NCBI GenBank assembly: GCA_019307645.1
Contig: JAFDJF010000152.1
Coordinates: 1-9,594 of the forward strand
Reading direction: 5' to 3'
From: Deltaproteobacteria bacterium
Lineage (GTDB): Bacteria > Desulfobacterota > DSM-4660 > Desulfatiglandales > Desulfatiglandaceae
Length of the DNA: 9,594 bases
Shown here piece after piece: positions 1-5,821 of the stretch. Position 1 is the stretch's first letter. Every line of letters begins with the position of its first letter. Under the pieces are notes generated by a model. That model ran no database searches and was not told the DNA's origin. It saw nothing but the letters and a program-made list of their open reading frames with translations. Both the position numbers and the translations under genes were made by a program.

Positions 1-140
1 AGTCGCACCGCCGAACAATCGGTTGAAGAACGATTGGCAAATCCGCTGCGCTTCTTTCCAACCTCTCAACCGTAAAGGCGTCAAGAGTCAACAACAGACT
101 TGCCCCCATGAATAAAATAAAAGACAGAGGCTACCACAGG
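1..140. other. Leader region before the ABC operon
   Basis: No complete gene is visible here. Two frames are open from the window edge: one to a TAA at 73-75 (24 codons) and one to a TAA at 113-115 (37 codons). Either could be the tail of an upstream gene, but I recognise neither. They overlap the palindrome at 10-79. I see no convincing promoter for the operon in this stretch, so the promoter may lie further upstream. Confidence 0.3.
10..79. repeat. Imperfect palindrome, attC-like fold
   Basis: Two nested stems can be read directly. The outer one is CGGTTGA (20-26) with TCAACCG (66-72). The inner one is TTGG-c-AAA (34-41) with TTTCCAA (55-61), leaving one unpaired C at 38 and a 13-nt loop. 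GCC at 10-12 can also face GGC at 77-79. The size, nested stems and single extrahelical base resemble integron attC sites. However, the right end reads GTAAAGGC instead of the GTTRRRY core, and the left GCCGAAC is only close to RYYYAAC. A competing local hairpin is CAATCG (16-21) with CGATTG (31-36). The structure is well supported; its identity is not. Confidence 0.4.
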
Positions 141-1148
141 ATGAAACAGATCAAATTTATTTTAATGATCGTCTTCGCAATTACTATCCTTTATGGATGC
201 TCAAGGAAAAATGCCAATGAACTCGTTGTTTACACCACCGTTGACCAAATATTTTCCGAACCGATATTAAAGGATTTTGAAAAACAAACCGGCATAAAGG
301 TTAAAGCTCTTTTTGATACCGAAGAAACCAAGTCAACAGGCGTTCTTAATCGCTTGATTGCGGAGAAGAATAATCCTCAGTGCGACGTCTTATGGAGCGG
401 CGATCCCATAAGGGCGATTATCTTAAAAAACAAAGGCATTACCACTTCATACAATTCAGCGGCAGCCTCTGATATTGAATTACACTTCAAGGATAAAAAA
501 TTCCACTGGGTTGGCTTCTCGGCGCGAGCCAGAGTGCTTATTTACAACACAAATTTGCTGCAATCTGAAGATGTGCCCCAATCCATTTTTGATTTGGCGA
601 ATGAACGATATGCTGGTAAAATTGCCATAGCCAATCCTTTGTTTGGAACTACCTCGTTCCATTTTGCAGCCTTGTTCTCGTCTTTAGGCGATGAAAAGGC
701 AAAACAATTATTAACCGCTTTAAAAGAAAATAAAGTGGTGATCGCTACCAGCAATGGTGACGTAAAAAAGCGTGTAACTCAAGGCGAAGTATGGTGTGGA
801 TTAACTGATACAGACGACGCTTTTACAGCCAAAAATGAAGGAGCGCCCGTAGATTTCTTGTTTCTGGACCAGAATGGTATTGGTAATCTTATTATTCCCA
901 ATACGGTTTCCCTGGTTAAAGGATCACCCAATTCAGAAAATGGCAAGCTGCTGATTGATTATCTACTATCCCGGGAAACAGAAGGAAAACTTGCTGTAAG
1001 TTGTGCTCAAATGCCGCTGCATAAAGGCGTTAATACACCCGCCAGCATTCCCTCTCTTGACAATATCGCACCAATGAAAATTGATTATGAAATGACAGCG
1101 CAAAAATTAGAAGAAATCCAGGGATTTCTGAAAGAGTGGGTAGAGTAG
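141..1148 (+). CDS. ABC transporter solute-binding lipoprotein, Fe(III)/phosphonate type
   Basis: This is the periplasmic receptor of an ABC importer, lipid-anchored. From the ATG at 141 it has 335 residues: a short signal peptide with lipobox LYGC (Cys20), then a family-1 extracellular solute-binding fold. Visible landmarks are the first strand ELVVYTTVD (27-35), NPLFGTTSFH (165-174), GLTDTDDA (220-227) and GIGNLIIPNTV (246-256). These are typical of proteins annotated as iron(III) or 2-aminoethylphosphonate binders. The tyrosine pair that coordinates iron in classical FbpA is not evident, so the ligand is open. The frame also has an ATG at 108, but nothing like a ribosome site precedes it. 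The ATG at 141 has AGAGG about 10 nt upstream and puts the signal peptide at the N-terminus. It is followed after 34 nt by the permease gene. Confidence 0.88.
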   Translation: MKQIKFILMIVFAITILYGCSRKNANELVVYTTVDQIFSEPILKDFEKQTGIKVKALFDTEETKSTGVLNRLIAEKNNPQCDVLWSGDPIRAIILKNKGITTSYNSAAASDIELHFKDKKFHWVGFSARARVLIYNTNLLQSEDVPQSIFDLANERYAGKIAIANPLFGTTSFHFAALFSSLGDEKAKQLLTALKENKVVIATSNGDVKKRVTQGEVWCGLTDTDDAFTAKNEGAPVDFLFLDQNGIGNLIIPNTVSLVKGSPNSENGKLLIDYLLSRETEGKLAVSCAQMPLHKGVNTPASIPSLDNIAPMKIDYEMTAQKLEEIQGFLKEWVE

Positions 1149-1182
1149 AATATTAAATAATCAACAAAAACATCTCTGACCA

Positions 1183-2730
1183 ATGAAAAAATATATATAC
1201 ATCATTACCATTTTAGCATTTTTATTTTTGGTAATATCCCCGTTATTTACAATGGTTTTCAGCTCATTTATTATCAATGGTATTTTTACCTTAGAACACT
1301 ATCTAGGCATTTTAAATAAAAGCACACTCCTTTTACTTCTTAAAAGTGTCGGACTTGCCTTTTCCGTTGCAACGATTGCCACGCTTATCGGGGGATTTTT
1401 TGCCTTTACGTTAACTAAAACAAATCTGCCAAAGAAAAATATTTTAAAATTAATATTTCTTATCCCCTTGTTCATTTCGCCTTATATTATTGCTGTTTCC
1501 TGGGTAGATTTTTTTATCATGTTTGGGAATGGAAAATCTTTAATATACAGTCCATTTGGGGTTGTGTTTGTTTTAAGTATGATTTTCTCTCCGCTCTCCA
1601 TGATTATTATTTCGAGCAGTCTGACAAATTTAAGTTCCCAATTTGAAGAAGCGGGATTAATGATGGCAACCTATCCGAAGAAAATAATAAAAATTATCCT
1701 GCCGCTAATTAAACCTGCCATATTTTCGTCATTTATATTGGTTTTCGTTTTGGCAATTTCCGAATTTTCTGTACCCGCCTTTCTTTCCGTCAATGTATTT
1801 ACTACAGAAATCTTTACCCAATTTGCCGCCTTTTACAACTATGATTTAGCTGTGGCAAATTCGCTGGTTTTAATATTTATCTGTGTTTCTCTGTTAATGG
1901 TGGAACGATTTTACCTTACCGACGCCCCCTTTCTTTCTTTAAGTTCAAAATCTCATAAAGTAAAAATTATTGAAATCACAAAATCAAAATATCTTTTTTT
2001 GTTCATTCATCTTATTTATCTATTTATTACGGTGGTCATTCCTGTCCTGGTGCTTTTTGTTCAGTCCTTTCAGGGAAGTCCAGATACTTTTAGGAATGCC
2101 TTTACTTTGTTGTCATCGAGTATTGTTGACTCAATACATTATTCGGTAATCGGAGCGTTTGTCCTTCTCTTTTTCGGGTTTGTTTTCGCTTATATTTCTG
2201 AGCGGGAAAAATTCAAATCGATTAATCTTATTTTACTTATTATATTTGGCATTCCTTCAACAGTTCTGGGAATTGGGTTGATAAAGTTTTTTAATACGCC
2301 AAACTTTAATTTTATATATTCCGGATTTTGGATTATCATCATCGGTTATCTTGGCAGGTTCATTTTTATTGCTGAAAAACTCGTTGCCAACGCTATCAAA
2401 CAAATTCCGCTTTCACTCGAAGAATCCGCAAAACTGATCGGGGCGAATTTTTATTTGCGAATTAAAAAAATACTCTTGCCCTTAATTTCCAATGGGTTGT
2501 TTGCAGCGTTCCTGATTAGTTTTATATTCTGCCTGGGAGAGCTTGGCACAACAATTTTAGTTTATCCGCCCGGCACATCCGTAACCCCGATAAAAGTTTA
2601 CACGATAATGGCTAATGCGCCGCAAAGTTTAACCAGCGCCATGAGTCTTATTGTTTTAATGATTACATTAGCCGCTTTAGTCATTTTGTTTGCAGGACAC
2701 AGGCTTTTAGTCAGACAAAAGTGGAGTTGA
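1183..2730 (+). CDS. ABC transporter permease, two fused BPD domains
   Basis: This is the inner-membrane channel of the importer. Its 515 residues are mostly hydrophobic and contain two copies of the binding-protein-dependent permease domain in one chain, as in FbpB-type systems, so no second permease is needed. Each half ends with an EAA loop that docks the ATPase: EEAGLMMATYPKKIIKIILP (155-174) and LEESAKLIGANFYLRIKKIL (412-431). About 12 membrane segments can be drawn, with a hydrophilic linker around residues 250-270 that divides the halves. The gene is strongly AT-rich. No clear Shine-Dalgarno sequence precedes the ATG, so translation may depend partly on the upstream gene 34 nt away. 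The stop codon lies 5 nt before the preferred start of the ATPase gene, which suggests coupling. Confidence 0.92.
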   Translation: MKKYIYIITILAFLFLVISPLFTMVFSSFIINGIFTLEHYLGILNKSTLLLLLKSVGLAFSVATIATLIGGFFAFTLTKTNLPKKNILKLIFLIPLFISPYIIAVSWVDFFIMFGNGKSLIYSPFGVVFVLSMIFSPLSMIIISSSLTNLSSQFEEAGLMMATYPKKIIKIILPLIKPAIFSSFILVFVLAISEFSVPAFLSVNVFTTEIFTQFAAFYNYDLAVANSLVLIFICVSLLMVERFYLTDAPFLSLSSKSHKVKIIEITKSKYLFLFIHLIYLFITVVIPVLVLFVQSFQGSPDTFRNAFTLLSSSIVDSIHYSVIGAFVLLFFGFVFAYISEREKFKSINLILLIIFGIPSTVLGIGLIKFFNTPNFNFIYSGFWIIIIGYLGRFIFIAEKLVANAIKQIPLSLEESAKLIGANFYLRIKKILLPLISNGLFAAFLISFIFCLGELGTTILVYPPGTSVTPIKVYTIMANAPQSLTSAMSLIVLMITLAALVILFAGHRLLVRQKWS

Positions 2731-2735
2731 AATTA

Positions 2736-3422
2736 ATGCCGATTGCATCTTTGCAAAATGTTACAAAATACTTCGGAAAGACGCCTGTTATAAAACAAAT
2801 ATCTTTGAATTTTGACGAAGGTAAATTTACCTGCCTTTTGGGAAGTTCAGGCAGTGGCAAAACAACTATTTTGCGATTGACTGCCGGTCTTGATAAACCT
2901 GATAGCGGGAAAATCTATCTTAATGGCAAGTTAGCCAGCGAAGACAAAAGAATTCTGATTCCGCCGGCGCAAAGGGAAACCGGTTATATATTTCAGGATT
3001 TAGCGCTTTGGCCGCATTTAACGGTTTATGAAAATATTGCTTTCGGACTAAAATTGAAAAAGGCAGAAAATACAAAATCAACCATCTCTGAAATTCTTGA
3101 TTTTTTTGGCATACTCGGCCATCAGCATAAATACCCCAGTCAACTTTCGGGCGGACAGCAGCAGTTGGTAGCCATTGCCCGAAGCCTGGTTCTTAAGCCC
3201 AAAATCCTGCTGATGGACGAGCCTCTGGCCAACCTGGATGTGAAATTGAAATCGAAAATACGAAACCAGATTAAAAATTTAATCAACAATTTTCCAGTAT
3301 CTATCATTTATGTTACCCACGATCATCACGAAGCCTTTAATTTGGCAGATGAAATCGTGAAATATGAAACGGCTCTTTCTTTCCGTTATCTCATTTCACT
3401 GTATTGCAGTTACTTTGGATAA
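2736..3422 (+). CDS. ABC transporter ATP-binding protein, short form with odd C-terminus
   Basis: This is the ATPase that drives the importer. From the ATG at 2736 it has 228 residues with a full motif set: Walker A GSSGSGKTT (36-44), Q-loop glutamine 87, signature LSGGQQQ (137-143), Walker B ILLMDEP (157-163) with the D-loop after it, and the H-loop histidine 195 in YVTHD. A GTG at 2721 is also in frame, but only the 2736 start has an upstream GGAG (2722-2725, about 10 nt away), and that GGAG lies in the end of the permease gene. FbpC/PotA-type ATPases normally continue about 100 residues further with a TOBE domain, which is absent here. The family pattern stops at ADEIV (204-208), where a short gain such as VMxxGxI is expected. 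A 20-residue tail unlike the family follows. This could be a natural short form or a deletion junction. The catalytic core looks intact. Confidence 0.88.
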   Translation: MPIASLQNVTKYFGKTPVIKQISLNFDEGKFTCLLGSSGSGKTTILRLTAGLDKPDSGKIYLNGKLASEDKRILIPPAQRETGYIFQDLALWPHLTVYENIAFGLKLKKAENTKSTISEILDFFGILGHQHKYPSQLSGGQQQLVAIARSLVLKPKILLMDEPLANLDVKLKSKIRNQIKNLINNFPVSIIYVTHDHHEAFNLADEIVKYETALSFRYLISLYCSYFG

Positions 3423-3444
3423 AGCTGAATTTAAGGAGAAATAA
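3364..3444 (+). pseudogene. Small ORF with signal-peptide-like start, possible gene remnant
   Basis: This 26-codon ORF overlaps the atypical tail of the ATPase gene in the +1 frame and stops 2 nt before the next gene. It starts MKRLFLSV and continues with a hydrophobic stretch, as a signal peptide would, then ends in a charged tail (LDKAEFKEK). Its position exactly where the ATPase loses family similarity suggests the 5' end of a secreted-protein gene whose body was deleted. It could also be chance. No good ribosome site precedes it. Confidence 0.2.
3433..3438 (+). promoter_or_regulatory. Ribosome binding site for the DUF1080-like lipoprotein
   Basis: AAGGAG sits 8 nt before the ATG at 3447. 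It is the strongest Shine-Dalgarno match in the left block and fixes the start of the second lipoprotein. Confidence 0.7.
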
Positions 3445-3446
3445 AG

Positions 3447-4151
3447 ATGAAAAACCTGAATGTGTTTTTATTGGCAGCGCTGTTGCTTACGTCCTTTGGT
3501 TGCAGTGAACCCAAACAGAGTAAATCTGAAGGTGAGACCACTGTCCGGGAACAATCTGAAAACCAGGTCGAAACCGATACTGTGTTCACATTTGATACTG
3601 ATGAAGTCGGCAAAATGCCTGCAGGTTGGTCTAATTATTTTACGGGTAAAGGCAGTTTGGGGATATGGGAAATCCGCCAGGATAACGGCAATCGGGTTTT
3701 AGCCCAGGTATCACAGGAAAATATTGGTGCCCATTTTGACGTCGTCGTATGGGATGGATCTAATTATCAAAACTTAGAAATAACAGTTAAATTTAAAGGC
3801 ATAAAAGGTGAAGAAGACCAGGGCGGCGGGCCTGTCTGGCGTTATCAGGATTCGGATAATTATTACATCGCTCGTGCGAATCCGTTAGAAAACAATTTCA
3901 GAGCATACAAAGTGGTTGATGGTAATCGAAAACAGTTAGCCGGCGCAGATATTGTTATTCCATCAGGGGAGTGGCATACGATTACCATCAGTATGACATC
4001 AAACCACATCGAGTGTTTTTATGATGGCAAAAAATATTTGGATGCTATAGACGATACGTTTAAAGATAGCGGCAAGGCGGGTCTCTGGATAAAAGCCGAT
4101 GCTTTCACACATTTTGATGATCTGAAGATAACAAATTTACAAAAGCAGTAA
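3447..4151 (+). CDS. Lipoprotein with jelly-roll (DUF1080/LamG-like) domain
   Basis: This is a 234-residue exported lipoprotein with lipobox SFGC (Cys19), a polar Ser/Glu-rich linker to about residue 45, and a single concanavalin-A-like jelly-roll domain from about 47 to the end. Family landmarks are FDTDEVGKMPAGW (49-61), DQGGGPVWRYQD (124-135), NYYIARANPLENN (138-150) and, near the C-terminus, DDTF (202-205), AGLWIKAD (211-218) and FDDL (223-226). Proteins of this kind are annotated as DUF1080/3-keto-disaccharide hydrolase-like, family 16 glycoside-hydrolase-like or LamG. Many are single-domain carbohydrate- or ligand-binding lipoproteins with no proven activity, and I see no GH16 catalytic ExDxxE motif. 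The gene starts 24 nt after the ATPase stop, so it is probably co-transcribed with the importer. A surface role linked to the transported substrate is possible but inferred. Confidence 0.8.
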   Translation: MKNLNVFLLAALLLTSFGCSEPKQSKSEGETTVREQSENQVETDTVFTFDTDEVGKMPAGWSNYFTGKGSLGIWEIRQDNGNRVLAQVSQENIGAHFDVVVWDGSNYQNLEITVKFKGIKGEEDQGGGPVWRYQDSDNYYIARANPLENNFRAYKVVDGNRKQLAGADIVIPSGEWHTITISMTSNHIECFYDGKKYLDAIDDTFKDSGKAGLWIKADAFTHFDDLKITNLQKQ

Positions 4152-4193
4152 ATTATGAGGTTTGGTTAAAGCTATTAAAAATGAGAGCAGCAC

Positions 4194-4198
4194 GGAGG
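4194..4198 (+). promoter_or_regulatory. Ribosome binding site that decides the EXPERA gene start
   Basis: GGAGG lies 6 nt before a GTG at 4205. The upstream in-frame ATG at 4181 has only an A/T-rich stretch before it, so the GTG is the better start even though ATG is the commoner codon. Confidence 0.6.
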
Positions 4199-4204
4199 GG
4201 TTTA

Positions 4205-4942
4205 GTGGGCTTAAATGATGCAAAAAGAAATCACTGGGATTTGTGGGGTATCTGGATCGTCACCTTTGGTTCATTAATTATTTCCTTTCCCGTTTATACT
4301 GTTGCCGCATTTTCTTTGGAATTTGACCGAAAAGCAGTTGCGGATGTTTTTGCGTTGCATATCACTATTTCTTACTGGCTTGGCATTTTCGCTGCACTGC
4401 TGCGGTTACCGAGCCTTGAAGATTGGAGTAGATTCAAACGAATTCAGACCGTGTGCCTCACCTTCATGATAGCATCTTATGCCACTCATCTCAGTTGGGA
4501 GTTAGTATGGGTTTTTTTACATGAGAGCATCTCGCAAGCTAAAGACAGTATGTGGGCATATGCCTGGTGGGCTTATATTGATGGCGGTGATAACCGCTAT
4601 TACAACCCCGAGGCGAATTTTCTCATGATTGAAATCCTTTCTGTCATTAATGGCACTATTGGGTTAACAGGACTCTATTTCTTAAAGCGCTCAAGATATC
4701 GTGATTTTCGTGGTACGCTGCTTTGCATGTCTACCGCCGTAACGCATACCGTGCTGACTTGGTATTATTATGGAACCGAAGTGTTGACAGGATTTGAAAG
4801 TGTTAATATCAACAGTTTTATGGATCTCTGGGTTAAGTTTATCTTTTTGAATGGACCCTGGTTGATTCTACCTTGGTTTGTGCTTTACTGGGGCGTCCAA
4901 CTACTTCAAAAGCAGTTGTCAATTGACGGTTACTGCCAGTAG
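4205..4942 (+). CDS. EXPERA-domain membrane protein, emopamil-binding (sterol isomerase) family
   Basis: This 245-residue integral membrane protein resembles eukaryotic emopamil-binding protein (EBP), the sterol delta8-delta7 isomerase. Residues below are counted from the GTG. Recalling the human EBP sequence, I can align HLSWE (95-99) with its HLVIE, GGDNRY (127-132) with KGDSRY, MIE (141-143) with MET, GTEVLTGF (190-197) with LTEHRDGF, and FLNGPWLILP (214-223) with FMNALWLVLP. The residues reported to line the EBP active pocket are therefore present: His95 (human H76), Glu99 (E80), Glu143 (E122), Asn216 (N193) and Trp219 (W196). Human T125 is replaced by Ser146. About five hydrophobic segments can be drawn. 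The substrate could be a sterol-, hopanoid- or other terpenoid-like lipid, but nothing nearby makes sterols. It follows the lipoprotein gene after 53 nt and ends the AT-rich run. Family assignment is good; enzymatic activity is unproven. Confidence 0.75.
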   Translation: MGLNDAKRNHWDLWGIWIVTFGSLIISFPVYTVAAFSLEFDRKAVADVFALHITISYWLGIFAALLRLPSLEDWSRFKRIQTVCLTFMIASYATHLSWELVWVFLHESISQAKDSMWAYAWWAYIDGGDNRYYNPEANFLMIEILSVINGTIGLTGLYFLKRSRYRDFRGTLLCMSTAVTHTVLTWYYYGTEVLTGFESVNINSFMDLWVKFIFLNGPWLILPWFVLYWGVQLLQKQLSIDGYCQ

Positions 4943-4971
4943 CGGATACCTTACGTGGTTACGGGACGTTG

Positions 4972-5000
4972 TTGACTAGCATGACAAAGTCATTTATAGA
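4972..5000 (+). promoter_or_regulatory. Sigma-70-type promoter for the deacetylase-like gene
   Basis: TTGACT (4972-4977) and TATAGA (4995-5000) are separated by exactly 17 nt, close to the sigma-70 consensus TTGACA/TATAAT. Transcription would start near 5007, leaving a leader of about 30 nt before the ATG at 5036. The spacer carries the palindrome ATGAC-aaa-GTCAT (4981-4993), a candidate operator. The promoter sits where base composition changes and would separate this gene from the left operon. Confidence 0.6.
4981..4993. promoter_or_regulatory. Perfect 5-3-5 palindrome in the promoter spacer
   Basis: ATGAC and GTCAT flank AAA between the -35 and -10 boxes. A dimeric repressor bound here would block RNA polymerase. 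No regulator gene is adjacent, so the binder is unknown, and short palindromes do occur by chance. Confidence 0.3.
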
Positions 5001-5035
5001 CATCCTATCCGTTTCTATTCTCAAAGGACGATCCA

Positions 5036-5794
5036 ATGAATATTATCTTTCGTCAGGACTTTTATGGTGTTTATGATACAGATCCGGCGGCAGCTCCAGG
5101 TCGGATGGAACCTATCATCGAAGAGCTTAAAAAACATCCCCATTACAAATTCATCGCTCCTGAACCGGCTGGCGAGGAGGACCTTCAGAGGGCTCACTCG
5201 GCAGGGCATATTGAGTCTATTCGACGAACCCCTGTTATTTATGAGATGGCCATCCTTTCGGCGGGTGGGGCGGTAAAGGCCGCTGAACTTGCTTTTTCGG
5301 GAGAGCCTTCTTTTGGCTGCATCCGTCCTCCGGGGCACCACGCTTCAGCTGACAGCTGCTGGGGGTTCTGTTTTTTTAACAACATGGCTGTTTCTCTTTT
5401 AAAGCTCAAACAGGAGAAAAAAATCACATCCGCCTTTGTTCTGGATTTTGATCTCCACCGGGGGGATGGAAACATTAATATCCTGGGCAGCAAAGAGGGG
5501 TTTGAGATCTTGAACCCAACCAGCAGGAACGAAAAAGACTACCTTCTGGAGATTGCATCGGTTCTAGAGGGAGCAGGAGACTACGATATCATGGCTGCCT
5601 CAGCGGGGTTTGACGAATATGTCAAGGATTGGGGCGGGAAACTTTCCACCCGGGCGTACCAGGAGATCGGAACAATGATGAAGGCGTTTTCGGAGAAGCA
5701 CTGCCGGGGGAGGAGGTATGCACTTTTAGAAGGCGGGTATTATTATGAAGATCTGGGGGTTAATATACATGCCTTCTGCGATGGTTTCCGTTGA
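5036..5794 (+). CDS. Histone deacetylase superfamily amidohydrolase
   Basis: This is a cytoplasmic zinc-dependent deacetylase-fold protein of 252 residues, shorter than the usual 300-plus. Landmarks in order: RPPGHHA (97-103) with the active-site His pair 101-102; DFDLHRGDG (137-145), giving the charge-relay Asp137 and zinc ligands Asp139 and His141; SAGFDEY (189-195) with the third ligand Asp193; and EGGYY (232-236) with the catalytic Tyr at 235. The usual HHGNGT is HRGDGN here, which keeps the metal ligands. The stretch after it, normally about 40-50 residues with an S-x-H segment, is compressed. Bacterial members act on acetylated polyamines, acetyl-lysine or small amides; the sequence does not tell which. 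AAAGGA lies 7 nt before the ATG. The gene converges on the pseudokinase gene with 27 nt between stops. The annotation of the fold is firm, the substrate unknown. Confidence 0.88.
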   Translation: MNIIFRQDFYGVYDTDPAAAPGRMEPIIEELKKHPHYKFIAPEPAGEEDLQRAHSAGHIESIRRTPVIYEMAILSAGGAVKAAELAFSGEPSFGCIRPPGHHASADSCWGFCFFNNMAVSLLKLKQEKKITSAFVLDFDLHRGDGNINILGSKEGFEILNPTSRNEKDYLLEIASVLEGAGDYDIMAASAGFDEYVKDWGGKLSTRAYQEIGTMMKAFSEKHCRGRRYALLEGGYYYEDLGVNIHAFCDGFR

Positions 5795-5821
5795 TTGAAA
5801 GAACGAAGAATAAATGGGTTG

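Noticed and set aside
1..115. C-terminal tail of an upstream gene
   Set aside because: Two different frames are open, neither translation is recognisable, and both run through the palindrome; the window edge prevents a decision.
108..140. Upstream ATG for the solute-binding protein
   Set aside because: No Shine-Dalgarno sequence precedes it, and it would put 11 polar residues before the signal peptide; the ATG at 141 fits better.
3447..4151. Active GH16 glucanase
   Set aside because: The jelly-roll fold is likely, but the GH16 catalytic ExDxxE motif is not seen.
4943..4971. Rho-independent terminator after the left operon
   Set aside because: No stable hairpin followed by a T run is visible between the stop codon and the promoter.
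5795..5821. Bidirectional terminator between the convergent genes
   Set aside because: The 27-nt gap has no inverted repeat or T-tract pair.
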